Below are positions 40,528 to 51,651 of a stretch of 64,000 nt of DNA, one piece after another (within the stretch, counting starts at the first letter, position 1; every line of letters begins with the position of its first letter). The position numbers were made by a program, and so were the translations under genes. Under the pieces are notes generated by a model. The model did no database searches, was not told where the DNA came from, and saw only the letters and a list, made by a program, of their open reading frames with translations. The DNA is from Adiantum capillus-veneris (Eukaryota; Streptophyta; Polypodiopsida; Polypodiales; Pteridaceae): NCBI GenBank assembly GCA_014529385.2, contig CM043959.1, positions 85,665,029-85,729,028 of the forward strand, read 5' to 3'.

Positions 40528-42081
40528 ATGAAGAGCCAACGCCAAATGTCTGGATATCCTCTTTTCTTTGGAGAGCCTGAAGAGGATGCAGAATTATTTC
40601 TAGCGAATTTCAAGATGTCTTGCCGTATCAAGAGGATAGTAACTGATCAAGAACGTGTAGAAATGTTTGAGGTGGTCCTTAGGAAAGATGCTAGCACTTG
40701 GTTTGACTCTTTGCCTGAGGAAGTTAAAGGGAATTACACGGAAGTTTTGAATCGTTTCAAGAGATACTTCTTTGATCCCCAAAACACTCAAAAACTATGG
40801 CAAGACATTGTTTCTCATAAGCAAAAAGACTTAGATGACTACTACTTGTACAAGCAAGAGTTTCTACGTCTTTGGGCTCTATGGATACGAAATGTTGCTA
40901 ACCCTGGTGATGGTGCAGAATTTTTAAAGAAGGAGAGGTTCATAGCCGGACTCTTTCCTGACCTTAAGGTAAAAGTTGAGGCGGGTGCACCTGCTACTTT
41001 TGATGCAGCTGAAACTAGGGCTGCTGAGAAGTATAGGAAACTCAAGTGCTTAAGGGGAGAGGTTCCAATAGAAGGTCTTAGACCCAAAGGTAAGTCACAA
41101 GCATCAACATCTAGGGAGCTTCCTGAGGTAACGGCTGAAGTGATTGAGAAGTTAAATGAATCCTTAAGCAGCCTGTCAATTCACCTTGCACAAGTTGTAG
41201 GTCCAAAGGGACAAGCGAAGAAGTTAGAAGAGAGAGAGCCACGAACTAGGAGAGTCTTGCAATGTTGGAATTGCGGAGAGTCTGGACATGGGATGTATAA
41301 TTGTCCTTGGCCCCATGGGGATCCAGGGAGACCTAACTTGAACTACCCAGTGATGAATGCAGGAGAAGGAGCTGGTCAACAACCAAGGCTTCTACAAAGG
41401 CCAAATGGACCAAGACCACCTCCACAAGGGGTAGAAGGAGTTCCACCTTTGCCAGATCCAAATGTGCATGTGGTAGAGGTGACAAATTCAAATGAGGTTG
41501 ACATGGAAGCCAATGGCATTAAGCGTGGCCGAGGAAAAGGTAAAGATAAAGAAGGAGTCACATCACATAGTGACCATGGACAAGGCAAGAAGGCAAAGGA
41601 AACCAAGGAAACCAAGAGGACTCAACGTCGTATCAACCTCCAAGACTTCCCTCTTGGACATGGTATGGCTCCGTACAACTTGTTGGAAGACATGAGAGGT
41701 AAGGGTCCTGATATTCCATGGCCTCAATTTCTTGCATTATGTCCACAAGTTAGGAGGGATTTAACAAGGGCAGTTAGCACTAGGACAAAGGTAAAAGAGA
41801 GTGTGCCTGTTGTAAAAATTGCACAAGCTGAAATGAATGAGGACATTACACCGGTGCTAGACTGTTACATCAAAGGAAGATTGGTTAGGAAAGGTCTAGT
41901 GGATGGGGGTGCACAAATTTGCATCATGACAGAGGGACTCATGCAAAGATTAGGCATGCACATCCATGAGACACCTGAAATCAAAGTCAAGATGGCAAAC
42001 AATAGCAAGGCTAAGTGTGTAGGCATTTGTAAAAATGTCTTTGTAGAGGCCTTTGCCATTAAGGAACCGGTGGATTTTTAA
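40528..42081 (+). CDS. gag-pro: GY-D gag-protease
   Basis: I take ATG 40528 (MKSQRQMSGYPLFFGEPEED) as start. The frame is open from 40450 but with no earlier ATG. The retrotransposon gag domain covers about residues 15-140 (FEVVLRKDASTWFDSLPEEV; RFKRYFFDPQNTQKLWQDIV). The zinc knuckle is CWNCGESGHGMYNCP (41261-41305), followed by a Pro/Gly and Lys-rich linker. The retropepsin-like part has KGLVDGGAQICIM near 41892-41930 (DGG in place of DTG, as in several Tat/Athila elements). The frame meets TAA at 42079-42081 and continues in the same frame as MSTKGSGYPFILGRPWLM, the rest of the protease, so that stop splits a formerly continuous gag-pol. Confidence 0.85.
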   Translation: MKSQRQMSGYPLFFGEPEEDAELFLANFKMSCRIKRIVTDQERVEMFEVVLRKDASTWFDSLPEEVKGNYTEVLNRFKRYFFDPQNTQKLWQDIVSHKQKDLDDYYLYKQEFLRLWALWIRNVANPGDGAEFLKKERFIAGLFPDLKVKVEAGAPATFDAAETRAAEKYRKLKCLRGEVPIEGLRPKGKSQASTSRELPEVTAEVIEKLNESLSSLSIHLAQVVGPKGQAKKLEEREPRTRRVLQCWNCGESGHGMYNCPWPHGDPGRPNLNYPVMNAGEGAGQQPRLLQRPNGPRPPPQGVEGVPPLPDPNVHVVEVTNSNEVDMEANGIKRGRGKGKDKEGVTSHSDHGQGKKAKETKETKRTQRRINLQDFPLGHGMAPYNLLEDMRGKGPDIPWPQFLALCPQVRRDLTRAVSTRTKVKESVPVVKIAQAEMNEDITPVLDCYIKGRLVRKGLVDGGAQICIMTEGLMQRLGMHIHETPEIKVKMANNSKAKCVGICKNVFVEAFAIKEPVDF

Positions 42082-44138
42082 GTTATGTCGACCAAGGGAA
42101 GTGGTTATCCATTTATCCTAGGAAGACCATGGCTAATGAAAATGCGAGCTTTGCAGGATTGGGAGAGTGGGAAATTAATTTGCAGGAATGACAATCATAA
42201 GAAGGTTGCCTTTGACATGAAGGAGCAACGCCAAGAGGATATCCATGAAGAATCATCTCAAAGTGAGACGAAAGAAGGTTGGACTGATAGCACTTCAGAA
42301 GAAGAAAGTAGCGGCAGCATTACTGAAGAGGAGTCTTCCATCGAAGTCATGGGGGTAAGGTTTAAGCCAAGCAACCAAGAGACCTCTTGTCAAGGCTTGG
42401 AGGAGGTAGGTCCTCAAGAGAACGAAGGTGTTCAAGATGAAGGGATGCTGGAAGGTATGCTATCAACAACACTTACAAAGGATGAAAGAGAGGAGTTCAA
42501 ATGTGTGCTAAGGAAGTTTCCTAGTCTTTTTGCTAAAGACTACACCGACGTGCGTGGGGTAGATGTTGTTCAACACAAGATTGAGTTAAAGCCTAAGGCC
42601 ACACCTAAAGCTCAGAAGCTACGAAGGCTAGGAGTTATAATGGAGCAGGCTCTACTCAAGGAGGTAAGAAAGATTCTAGCAGCAGGTTTCATTTATCCAG
42701 TGGAGAATTCAGAGTGGGTCTCTCTTGTTGTTGTCACTCCTTAGAAAAATGGCAAGTGGAGGGTGTGTGTGGATTATCGTCCCCTCAATGAGGCAACAAA
42801 AAGAGATCACTTTTCCCTCCCATTCCAGGATGAGATACTAAATGAGGTAGCTGGTCATGAGAAGTACACTGTGTGCGATGGTTACTCAGGTTACTTTCAA
42901 ATAGGGATTGCATTGGAGGATCAATTGAAAACAACCTTTACCACTCCTTGGGGTTGTTATGCTTTTAGAGTCATGCCATTTGGTCTGACAAATGCTCCTG
43001 CAACATTCCAACGTTTCATGAATATGGTGTTTCAAGCATTCTTTGGAAAGTCAATTAGGGTGTTCATTGATGATTTCTATATTTATAGCTCAAAATCATT
43101 GCATCTACAAAGAGTAGAAGAAGGTTTAAAGAAGCTCTACGACATGGGAGGTCAACTCAACCCCGACAAGTGCCATATAGGTGAGGATGAAGTAATCTTG
43201 CTTGGTCATAAAGTTTCTTACAAAGGCATTGAAGTGGATCCTTCAAAGGCAAAGGCTCTTATTGAGCTACCATCACCCAAGAGTCTTAAGGAGGTCATCT
43301 CATTCATTCAAAAGGTGAAGTATATGTCACGCTTCATTCACTTCGCCTCGGAGTTACTTCACCCTTTGCAAAAGTTGACACAACAAGTAGAATTTGCATG
43401 GTCTGATGAGCTTGAAGAGTACTTTTGTAACATTAAAGCCATTTTGTCAGAGCTACCAACACTCATGCCTCCTTGTTGGGAGTACACATTCTTTGTTAGC
43501 TCTAGTGCTGGGAAAGAAACAATTGGTGCAGTTTTGCTACAACAAGATCCCTATAGTACCAGGATGCGGCCCATCTACTTTGCTAGTAGGGTCATGAATG
43601 CTTTAGAGAGAGGCTACACGGAGGCAGAACTCATGATGCTTTCTCTCATGTTTGCGATAAGGAAGTTTAGATCCTACTTGCTCCCAAAACCTTTTGTAAT
43701 CCTCACCGCAGAGAATTTGTTCCCTTGGGTGTCATCTCAAATGAATCTTAGTACTAGGATCTCAAAGTGGATTATGGAGTTGCAAGAGTTTCAATACTCT
43801 TTCAAGGTAGAAGATAGTGTGCGTGCACAATTGGCAGGGATTCTCACTTATAGGGTGCATGAAAAGGAGATTAAGGTGCCTGAAGTAAAGACCCTACCAT
43901 TGCCACCACCAAAAAGTATTCCTAATGCTTTTACCTTGTTCTTTGATGGAGCTTTTTGTCAAGCCACAGGAAAAGCAGGGGGAGGGCTAGTGTTGCTCAA
44001 CCCAAGTGGAGAGGTGGTCATGAAAGAGAAGTTCAATCTACCAAGTTCAGCTAGCAACAATGAAGCAGAATATGACACACTACTTCATGGTTTAAAAATA
44101 TGCATTGGCCATGGTATACAATGTCTCATGGTAAAAGG
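42082..44138 (+). pseudogene. pol: GY-D pol: protease end, RT, RNase H and first half of second RNase H
   Basis: Same frame as gag. YPFILGRPWLMKMRA completes the protease, followed by an acidic spacer (SEEESSGSITEEESSIE). RT begins near 42490. A TAG at 42742-42744 replaces a lysine-type position before KNGKWRVCVDYRPLNE. The catalytic box is VFIDDFYIYS at about 43060-43089. RNase H follows (SAGKETIGAVLLQQD, ERGYTEAELMMLSLMFAIRK), then the second, archaeal-type RNase H (FTLFFDGAFCQATGKAGGGL, NNEAEYDTLLHGLKI). It breaks after MVKG at 44138, where TR-1 begins. The interrupted codon is completed at 62290. Confidence 0.88.
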
Positions 44139-44280
44139 TGTTGAGCTTATATGTGAAGCTACTCAATATATGGCTTCTCTATATATGGCACCCAGGTCCC
44201 CTCTATATATACATCATCTCATGTGTGTATTCTACACACTTTGGGGTTCTACTTCTGTGCTCTCTCCTTCTCTCTCAACA
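44139..44280 (+). repeat. TR-1 5' LTR (142 bp)
   Basis: TG...CA ends. Includes CTATATATAC-type sequence at about 44204-44214 that may serve as TATA region. The 142-bp length equals the reassembled 3' LTR. Confidence 0.95.
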
Positions 44281-44292
44281 TGGTATCAGAGC
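44281..44292 (+). other. TR-1 primer-binding site
   Basis: TGGTATCAGAGC with no spacer after the LTR, complementary to initiator tRNA-Met 3' end. Confidence 0.88.
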
Positions 44293-44319
44293 GGTACGTT
44301 TCTGTTTTCGATTTTTCTC

Positions 44320-45400
44320 CTGATCAAAATCGATTTTGCAGAAACTATTTGAGGAAGGGATCGGAATCGATGTGGTCTACAACTTTGCAAAAGAAAGTTT
44401 CTTCAAATTCTGCAGCGATTTTGAGTTATCGTTCACGGACTGCGTATATACCTGAAAAGTAGCTTCCGCGTTTTGTTTTTTATTTTTCTGCTAATTGGAA
44501 ACGATTTTGCAGAAACTACCCGCTACAAACACCGAAATCGATGTGGTCTACAACTTTGCAGAAGGAAGTTTTTCCAAATTCTGCACCGATTTTGAGTTAT
44601 CGTTCGCGGACTGCGTACATACTGAAAAGCAACTTCCGCTTTTTGTTTTTTATTTTTCCGCTAATTAGAAACGATTTTGCAGAAACTACTCGCGTAGGAG
44701 ACCGGAATCGATGTGGTCTACAACTTTGCAAATGGAAGTGTTTTCAAATTCTACACCGATTTTGAGTTATCGTTCGCGGACTGCGCACATACCTGAAAAG
44801 CAACTTCTACTTTTTGTTTTTGATTTTCCTACTAATTGAAAACGATTTTGCAGAAACTACTCGTTCAGAGGAGACCGGAATCGATGTGGTCTACAACTTT
44901 GCAGAAGGAAGTGTTTTCAAATTCTGCATCGATTTTGAGTTATCGTTCGCGGACTGCGTACATACCTGAAAAGCAATTTTCGCTTTTTGTTTTTGATTTT
45001 TCTGCTTATTGAAAATTATTTTGCAGAAACAAAACCCGTGAGAGATTGGAATCGATGTGGTCTACAACTTTGCAGAAGAAAGTGTTTTCAAATTCTGCAC
45101 CGATTTTGAGTTATCGTTCGCGGACTGCGTACATACCTAAAAAGCAATTTCCGTTTTTTGTTTTTTATTTTTCTGCTTATTGAAAACGATTTTGCAGAAA
45201 CTACCCGCGTGAGACACCGGAATCGATGTGTTCTACAACTTTGCAGAAGAAACTACCCGCAATGGGGATTGGAATCGATGTGGTCTATAACTTTGAGTAA
45301 GAAAGTTTCTCTAAATTCTGCACCGATTTTGGGTTATGGTCTCGAACTGCGAATATGTTTGAAAATCAAAATTTTACTTTTTGCTTTTGATTTTTCTCAT
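44320..45400. repeat. ~170-bp tandem repeat array in TR-1
   Basis: The word AATCGATGTGGTCTACAAC (or one-base variants) recurs at about 44367, 44537, 44707, 44880, 45050, 45221 and 45268, so six units are spaced 170-173 bp and the last is truncated. Each unit also has ATTTTGAGTTATCGTTCGCG and a pyrimidine stretch ending TTTTGCAGAAAC. Units differ by several substitutions. The short ORFs read from these repeats are not genes. Confidence 0.93.
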
Positions 45401-45640
45401 AATTGAAAACTTCTCAATTATATTTTTCTTCATCAATCATATATTTGTTACTGTCGTAACTTTGCTGCAAAAGCCAGTTACACATCGTTCCGATTCAGTC
45501 GAGCCGTTGATGATCGTCCAAATTCTATCGAGCTACTGTTGGTACATGATCTTTTGTTATATGATATACTCGTTCATTGATTCTCGTATAATTATTCTTT
45601 TAGAGATATAGTTTACGTCGTTTTATTGATAATTTCTCAT
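45401..45640. other. TR-1 spacer between two repeat arrays
   Basis: AT-rich unique sequence, no gene seen. Confidence 0.6.
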
Positions 45641-45880
45641 TGATACCATAGTGATTTTGATGGTACCATGATGATGTTTTGTTAATACTTTGGTCATGGT
45701 GATTTTCGTTGATACCATGATGATATGTCATTTATACCATGGTTATTCTCGGTGGTGCCATGATGATATTTCGTTGATACCATGGTTATTCTCGGTGATT
45801 CCATGATGATATTTCGTTGATTCCATGGTGATTTTGGTTGATACCATGATGATGTTTTGTTGATACCATGGTTATTCTCG
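45641..45880. repeat. GATACCATGATG minisatellite in TR-1, left part
   Basis: Alternating words TGATACCATGATGAT, TTTCGTTGATACCATGG and TTATTCTCGGTGAT in units of about 45-55 bp. CA-2 is inserted after TTATTCTCG (target duplication TCG, 45878-45880), and the array resumes at 53602 with TCGGTGATACCATG. Confidence 0.92.
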
Positions 45881-46060
45881 CACTACAAGAGGATCTTCAC
45901 ATTAGCGACGCTCACACAGCGACGCTCAAAAAAAAAATTCCCGGCGTCACTATGAGCGTCGCTATAAGCGTCGCTATGAGCGTCGCAAATTTCTTTGTAA
46001 ATTTGCGACGCTCATAGCGACGCTTGTAGCGACGCTCATAGCGACGCCAGCTGGGGTAAA
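45881..46060 (+). repeat. CA-2 5' terminal inverted repeat and subterminal GCGTCGCTA array with long hairpin
   Basis: After the 12-bp terminal repeat come TAGCGACGCTCA copies, then GCGTCGCTATGA/GCGTCGCTATAA units (45953-45993). A small loop (TTTCTTTGTAAATT) separates them from the same units in reverse (46004-46050). The two arms can fold into a nearly perfect hairpin of more than 40 bp. In CACTA elements such repeats bind the second transposon protein or the transposase. Confidence 0.92.
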
Positions 46061-46080
46061 AAAAATAACCGAGCGCGCCC

Positions 46081-46109
46081 AAAAACTCAGATCTCAGATC
46101 TGAGTTTTT
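46081..46109. repeat. Perfect 29-nt palindrome, CA-2 5' side
   Basis: AAAAACTCAGATCT, one C, then the exact inverse complement (14-1-14). The same is found at 54723-54751 in CA-3 and in imperfect form at 3700-3728 in CA-1. Confidence 0.95.
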
Positions 46110-46143
46110 CGGCGCCCTCAAGCAAAGAGCAGGTAACGCTCTC

Positions 46144-46145
46144 CC

Positions 46146-46188
<43 letters not shown>

Positions 46189-46189
46189 C

Positions 46190-46231
<42 letters not shown>

Positions 46232-46351
46232 AGAGGAAGGAGAGCCAGGTATGCTCCTTCCCTCTCCTCATTCTCATGTTCCCTTCCCCTCTTTCTCTCT
46301 CCCTCGCTCTCTCTCTCACACACACACACATACACACACACACATAGTGTT

Positions 46352-46399
<48 letters not shown>

Positions 46400-46620
46400 T
46401 GCAAAAACGCACACACATACATAAACAAAGAATGCACACACACATTGAGAGAGAAAAAGAGAGAGAGAGCATGCATAAACAAAAAACGCACGCATTGAAA
46501 GAGGAAAAGAGAGAGAGAACATGCATAAACAAAAAACGCACACATTGAGAGAGGAAAAGAGAAAGAAAACATGCATACGATCCAAAAAAATGCACACACA
46601 TTGAGAGAGAAAGAAAGAGA
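46144..46620. repeat. Microsatellite block of CA-2 leader
   Basis: CT run (46144-46184), CA run (46193-46227), further CA/GA runs (46313-46400), then about three 50-55 bp units with CATGCATAAACAAAAAACGCAC. All ORFs here are low-complexity. Confidence 0.9.
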
Positions 46621-46975
46621 AACTAAGGGAGCGTCGTAGGAAACTAATTAAAATTAAAAGACCTAAAGATCTAGCCGACGAGGAGTTGAACTGAAGACCT
46701 ATTATTCAAGAGAGAAATGGCATAATCAATCTATCATACTTGGCATGGGTGATAGAAAGGTTATACCATTTATCTCTTTTTATTGGCACACACATCCACA
46801 CACGCGCACACACACAGGAAGAAGAGAGTTATAACGTCGTAGGAAACTATCTTAAAAGACGTTAAAGATTAGGTTATATGTAGACTTACATTAAATTAGA
46901 TTTAGGTATATTTTTAACTAGATTTACGTTTATTTAAGCTAGATTTAGATTTACGTTATATTAGATTAGATGCGG

Positions 46976-47179
46976 GTCTCCATAGACTGCGATGCTTGCA
47001 TGAAGCGGGTGAAGAAAGCCCTGAATGGAATATAGGGTATTGCTGCCTTCACTCATAGTGGGCTCCGTCGATCCAAAAGTACTGGTGAAATGTCTTCAGA
47101 AGATAGGGAAGAAGGTGGATCTTCAGGGCGGCAAGAGTCACTACATCCCCGACACAATGACCATCTAGACAACCTCTAG
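46976..47179 (+). pseudogene. Captured heavy-metal-associated (HMA) domain fragment in CA-2
   Basis: The plus strand reads VSIDCDACMKRVKKALNGI and a stop, and further on, in another frame, VDPKVLVKCLQKIGKKVDLQ. These are the first helix with its CxxC metal-binding loop and the last helix of plant HMA domains, as found in HIPP and related metallochaperone-like proteins; the central strands are missing. It ends at a TAG (47177-47179). It lies about 470 bp upstream of the transposase ATG, in the same orientation, between AT-rich GATTTACGTTA repeats. CA-3 has the same 204-bp segment and CA-1 does not. It is a host gene piece carried by the element, not a working gene. Confidence 0.7.
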
Positions 47180-47552
47180 TCATTAGACTTACGTTACATT
47201 AGATTTAGCTTTATTTTTAGTTAGATTTACGTTTATTTAGATTTACGCTTATTTACGTTAGATCGAGTCCACGCAAGAATTACTTACGGTTTAGGGTTTA
47301 GAGTTAGACGAACAGTGAAAAGATCTACTGTGAAAAGATGTTAAGATGAAGTGAAGTGCTACAGCTAGAGAAGAGGCAAAGGGATTTTGTCCACTACATG
47401 CAGTATCATGTAGACGTGGGTGTCTAGATTTCTTGTACCCACAAATATAGGTATTGACCAATAAAGACGAGATTATAACCCGGTGGTTCTGATCTCCGTG
47501 CACCTCTAGACCGAGGTGTGCGGGGATTGGACATGACTAGAGAATGTGAGGT

Positions 47553-47588
<36 letters not shown>

Positions 47589-47650
47589 GACGAAGAATGC
47601 CAATAGAATATTAAATTTGTTGTCTAGGTTATAAGTTTTTTATCCTCATT

Positions 47651-50600
47651 ATGAGTAGCGACGAGGATGTGGGACCGTCCAACCGAAACACCTATCTCTC
47701 AACGAGGGTCTTATGTCCTTGTAATCAATGCAAGCATGCTGTGCGACGGACAAGACGTGTTTCTTTGCAGCACGTTCGCGAATTTGGCGAGTTCGATCCA
47801 TCTATTATAGATCGAGTTGTTGCCAATTATAACTCGTCGGACTCTGACGCTGGCCAACAAGCAGCAATCTTGCAACCCAATAGACGTATTCGCAGGCGCT
47901 TTGGTCAAGCAGCATATGTGAGGCCACAAGATGTAGCCTCTGACAGCTCGGGGGATGATCATGCAGAGCACATTCCCAACGAGGCAATGTTTGAGCCCGA
48001 GATTGATGAAATGATCGAGACGATCATGGATTCAGAAAGGCTTATCTATGATGATATGAAAAGTGAAGCCGATACATCATTGTATAATGGAGCACGTATG
48101 TCTAGATTGAAAGCACTCCTGGTTCTTCTCAACATGCAGGCAAAGTTTGGATGGAGTGACACTAGCGTCACAGCGCTTTTCAGGTGATCTATTACAATTA
48201 GTTTACTTTAATAGAACTCTAAATGTATAATGATCTGATAGATTTTTACACGACTGTATCATATTTTTATGTTGTGTAGATTGCTGAAAGAGCACATTCT
48301 ACCAGCTGACAATGTGATGCCAGATTCCCGAGATGAAGCAAGAAAGATTTTGCGAAACTTGGGGATGGATTACAATTCTATCCACGCTTGTCCTAATGAC
48401 TGCATTCTTTTCAGAGGGGAATACACAGACATGGAGAAGTGTCCGAAATGTGATTCCGAAAGATATCGAGTAGATCTCCACGGGACAAAAATTCCACAAA
48501 AGGTTTTGCGACATTTTCCTTTGCTTCCTCGCATCAAGCATTTCTTCGAATGTAAGTCCATGGCCGCCCTAGCATCATGGCATGAGGAGAATAAATCTTC
48601 GGATGGTGTGCTACGAATTCCTGCAGATTGCGCAGCCTGGAAACATATAGATGGAACATGGTCGGATTTTGCCAGGGAAGCTCGAAATTTGCGCTTAGGC
48701 CTGGCTATGGATGGCGTAAATCCATTTGGTCAAAGATCAACATCTTACAGTGTATGGCCCGTTGTCATCGTCAACTACAACATTCCCCCGTGGTTGACTA
48801 CGAAGAAGGGGCACCTATGGCTAAGCTTGATTGTGCCAGGGCGATATAAAGTGGGGAATATGGATGTGTATCTTCGTCCACTATTGGAAGAGCTACAACA
48901 ATTGTGGATTGGCATAGAGGTGGTGGATATGAGCCGACACACAGGACGACGGAATGCTTTGATCAGAGGTATTCTAATGTGGACCATGCATGACTATCCC
49001 GGGCTAACAGAATGCTCAGGTGATCTATTGACACTCCTCTCTCAGACACTGTAAATCTTGTTTTTTCCGCATAGTTGATCTATTATCATGTGTATACATG
49101 CAGGGCTTCAAACAAGCGGATACAGAGCATGTGTCACATGTGGACCTAGACTGAATGCACGTAGGGCACCCTCACTGAAGAAGCAAATCTACGAAGGTCA
49201 TCAAGCGTATCTTCCGGAGAATCATGTGTTACGCGACGGCTTTTTGGGAAGAGAGCCACCAAGGATGTCTGCACAAGCATGGTTAGAGCAGAAGGAGATG
49301 TGCGATGACGGATTGCCTCCAGGGATGAAGAGACTATCTCTATGGTACGAGTTACCATACTGGCCCCGACTCGTGATCAATCACTTGCTCGATCCAATGC
49401 ACATATTCAAGAATGTGGGTAATCTACTATGGGACCATTTGACCGGCAAGAAAGATACTTTGGGAGCCAGAGTTGACCTTAGAAATGTGGATCGTATGGA
49501 GCAATATTGGCCGCAAACAGCGTCTGATGGATCGATAAAACTTCCTAAAGCACTATGGATTTTCACAGGAGCCCAAGAACGCAAAGTAAAAGAGGCCATT
49601 CGATCTTTGCGGACCCCCACTGGCGTAATGCACTCGCTCCGAACGTGTTTTACTAAAGAAGAAAAGCTTACCGGTTTGAAGTCACACGATTGGCATAAAA
49701 TGTGTCAGGTACGTTCATAGTGGACTTTAATATCATTGCATAAAATGTGGACTTTAATATCATTGTTGCACATACTTTACAGTTTATTTTACCGGTTGCC
49801 ATTGAGGGATGTTTGTCTCTCGACATCCGTAACACAATCTACAAACTTGCAAAGCTGGTGCAATGGATCTCACAAAAGGAGATCGACGTAGACTCCATAC
49901 CATTCGCCAAACTAAATGCTGCGGAGCTTGTGTGCATGTTTGAGAAACATTTTCCTACTACAATGCTAACCATTCAGGTGCATCTTCTTATTCACATAGT
50001 TGATGAGGTGGAAATAGCTGGCACAGTTCATTCCAGATGGATGTTCTTCTTAGAGCGTTTCATGAAAATGCTTAAGGGATATGTGCGTCAAAAGGCACGT
50101 CCGGAGGGTAGCATGGCAGAAGGTTGGTTGGTATCAGAGTCCCTAGTGTACATTGGAGAGTGGCTAGACGGATTTGATAAATCCCGGGACACGCTATGGC
50201 GAACCATAGATGATGAGCGCATATCTGGGATTGTCATGTGCAATCTCGGTGTTGAGAAGAAGATGACGGAAGATCTAGAGGCTAAAATCAACCGATTTTG
50301 CATGCTTCACAATCCAGTGATGCAAAAGTGGATTTCACAATATGAGGATGCAAAGCAAGAGCGACAAAGGGCACGAATCGAGTGGAGACGGGGAAGACGA
50401 CCACCGATGCACTATCCAGCGGTTCTGGAGAGCCTACCAACCTTCATGAGCTTAAGATGGTTGCACAACCAATTGAAAAGCGCACAACAATGCGGTGACG
50501 AAGTGACTGAAGAAGAGTGGGAGTACTCTCGGGGTTGCGCGACCAAGGTAAGTTTGCAATGTACGACTAGCAAGTGACTTTATTTATAAACGTTTGAACG

Positions 50601-51379
50601 GCCACTCATAATCTTTGTTCGTTGTAGTATAAGTCATACACAGCAGCATGGTGTAAAGGTCGACATTTTAGGGTGGAACGAATCGACAAAAAGCGTTTTA
50701 CTCAAGATTGTGGAATCATGGCAAAATTTGAACAGTCTAGTCGACGACGTTCCTCTGATGTTGATCCCGTGGTGGCGGAACTCACTTACTTCGGCACGCT
50801 GCAAGAGATTTTGAGGATCGATTACAGAGGTTTTTTGTCGACTTGTTCGACGTGCAATGGTTCAAGATAATCATGGAGGGTCGAAACGCTACTGTGCGTA
50901 GAGGAGAGTCTGGTTTTCTTGAGGTGGATTCTACTAAGAAATGGACTGACCTAAGAGACACTTTTGTACTACCCGAGCATTGTGAACAAGTAAGTATATA
51001 AATAGTTAACATCCCCCTTTTACAAGTTATGTGCTTGAAAGCTCTCATGTAAGTTATGTGGCTCTGGCAGGTAGTATTTCATCCTACAAAGTCTACATCA
51101 AACTGGTGGTACGTCATAGAGGTAGCCCCTCATAGTGCAAGGACGTATGAAGGCTACCATGTGCCAATCACAACGACATCAATGGAGGAGATCAGAGAAG
51201 ATGCTCAATCAGAAGCCGCTGCGGTGGTGCCAGACGAGCATCAAGATGCTACTACTCTATATGGGGTGCATGCAGAGGAGCTACAAAATGAAACAGAGGA
51301 TATGTGTTTAAACGGAGAGCTCTATATAGATATAGGAAGTTATGCTGAGTTATGCGAGGATGAGAGAGAGATCTCTTAA
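47651..51379 (+). pseudogene. CA-2 TNP2-type transposase, six exons, one frameshift
   Basis: Exons 47651-48183, 48280-49019, 49104-49708, 49783-50547, 50628-50989 and 51071-51379, all with GT-AG borders that keep frame. Exon 1 is the transposase-associated domain (CPCNQCKHAVRR). Exons 2-3 are Transposase_21/tnp2 (KCPKCDSERYRVDLHGTKIP, LGLAMDGVNPFGQRSTSYSV, CVTCGPRL, HLLDPMHIFKNVGNLLWDHL). Exon 4 is DUF4218 (LPVAIEGCLSLDIR; HLLIHIVDEVEIAGTVHSRW; RPEGSMAEGWLVSES). Exons 5-6 are DUF4216 (YFGTLQEILRIDYRGF; STSNWWYVIEVAP). A one-base loss near 50831 (GAGGTTTTTTG against GAGGATTTTTTG in CA-3) shifts frame in exon 5, leaving about the last 145 residues unread. The upstream catalytic part is intact. 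Confidence 0.93.
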
Positions 51380-51651
51380 AGCCACAAATATTGTATTTGA
51401 ACAATTTTGCTCCGTGCTGTAAAAGCTCTAGCTCTCTAAGTAGCTTCCATGGTGTGTAACGCTCTTTTCTACTCGCGCTCACATCTTTTGATTGAAAATT
51501 CTGAGTTTTCGACTTGCCTCTTCTATCACTCGATTCATTGCGTCATTGTATTTATATGCGTCATTACGTCATTGTATTTAATGGTCTTTGCGTCATTGTC
51601 TACTCTATTCATTCAATATTAAGTTTAAATATTCGTGTGTTTAATGCAGGT
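51380..51651 (+). other. Spacer between the two CA-2 genes
   Basis: Contains three GCGTCATTG words (51538, 51590 and nearby) and a splice acceptor TTTAATGCAG just before the second gene's ATG, so the second gene has a 5' non-coding exon somewhere upstream. In CACTA elements the second product is often made by splicing from the shared promoter. Confidence 0.6.

Noticed and set aside
44373-45406. Series of short ORFs with repeated protein segments in TR-1
   Set aside because: They arise from the ~170-bp tandem units and shift frame from unit to unit.
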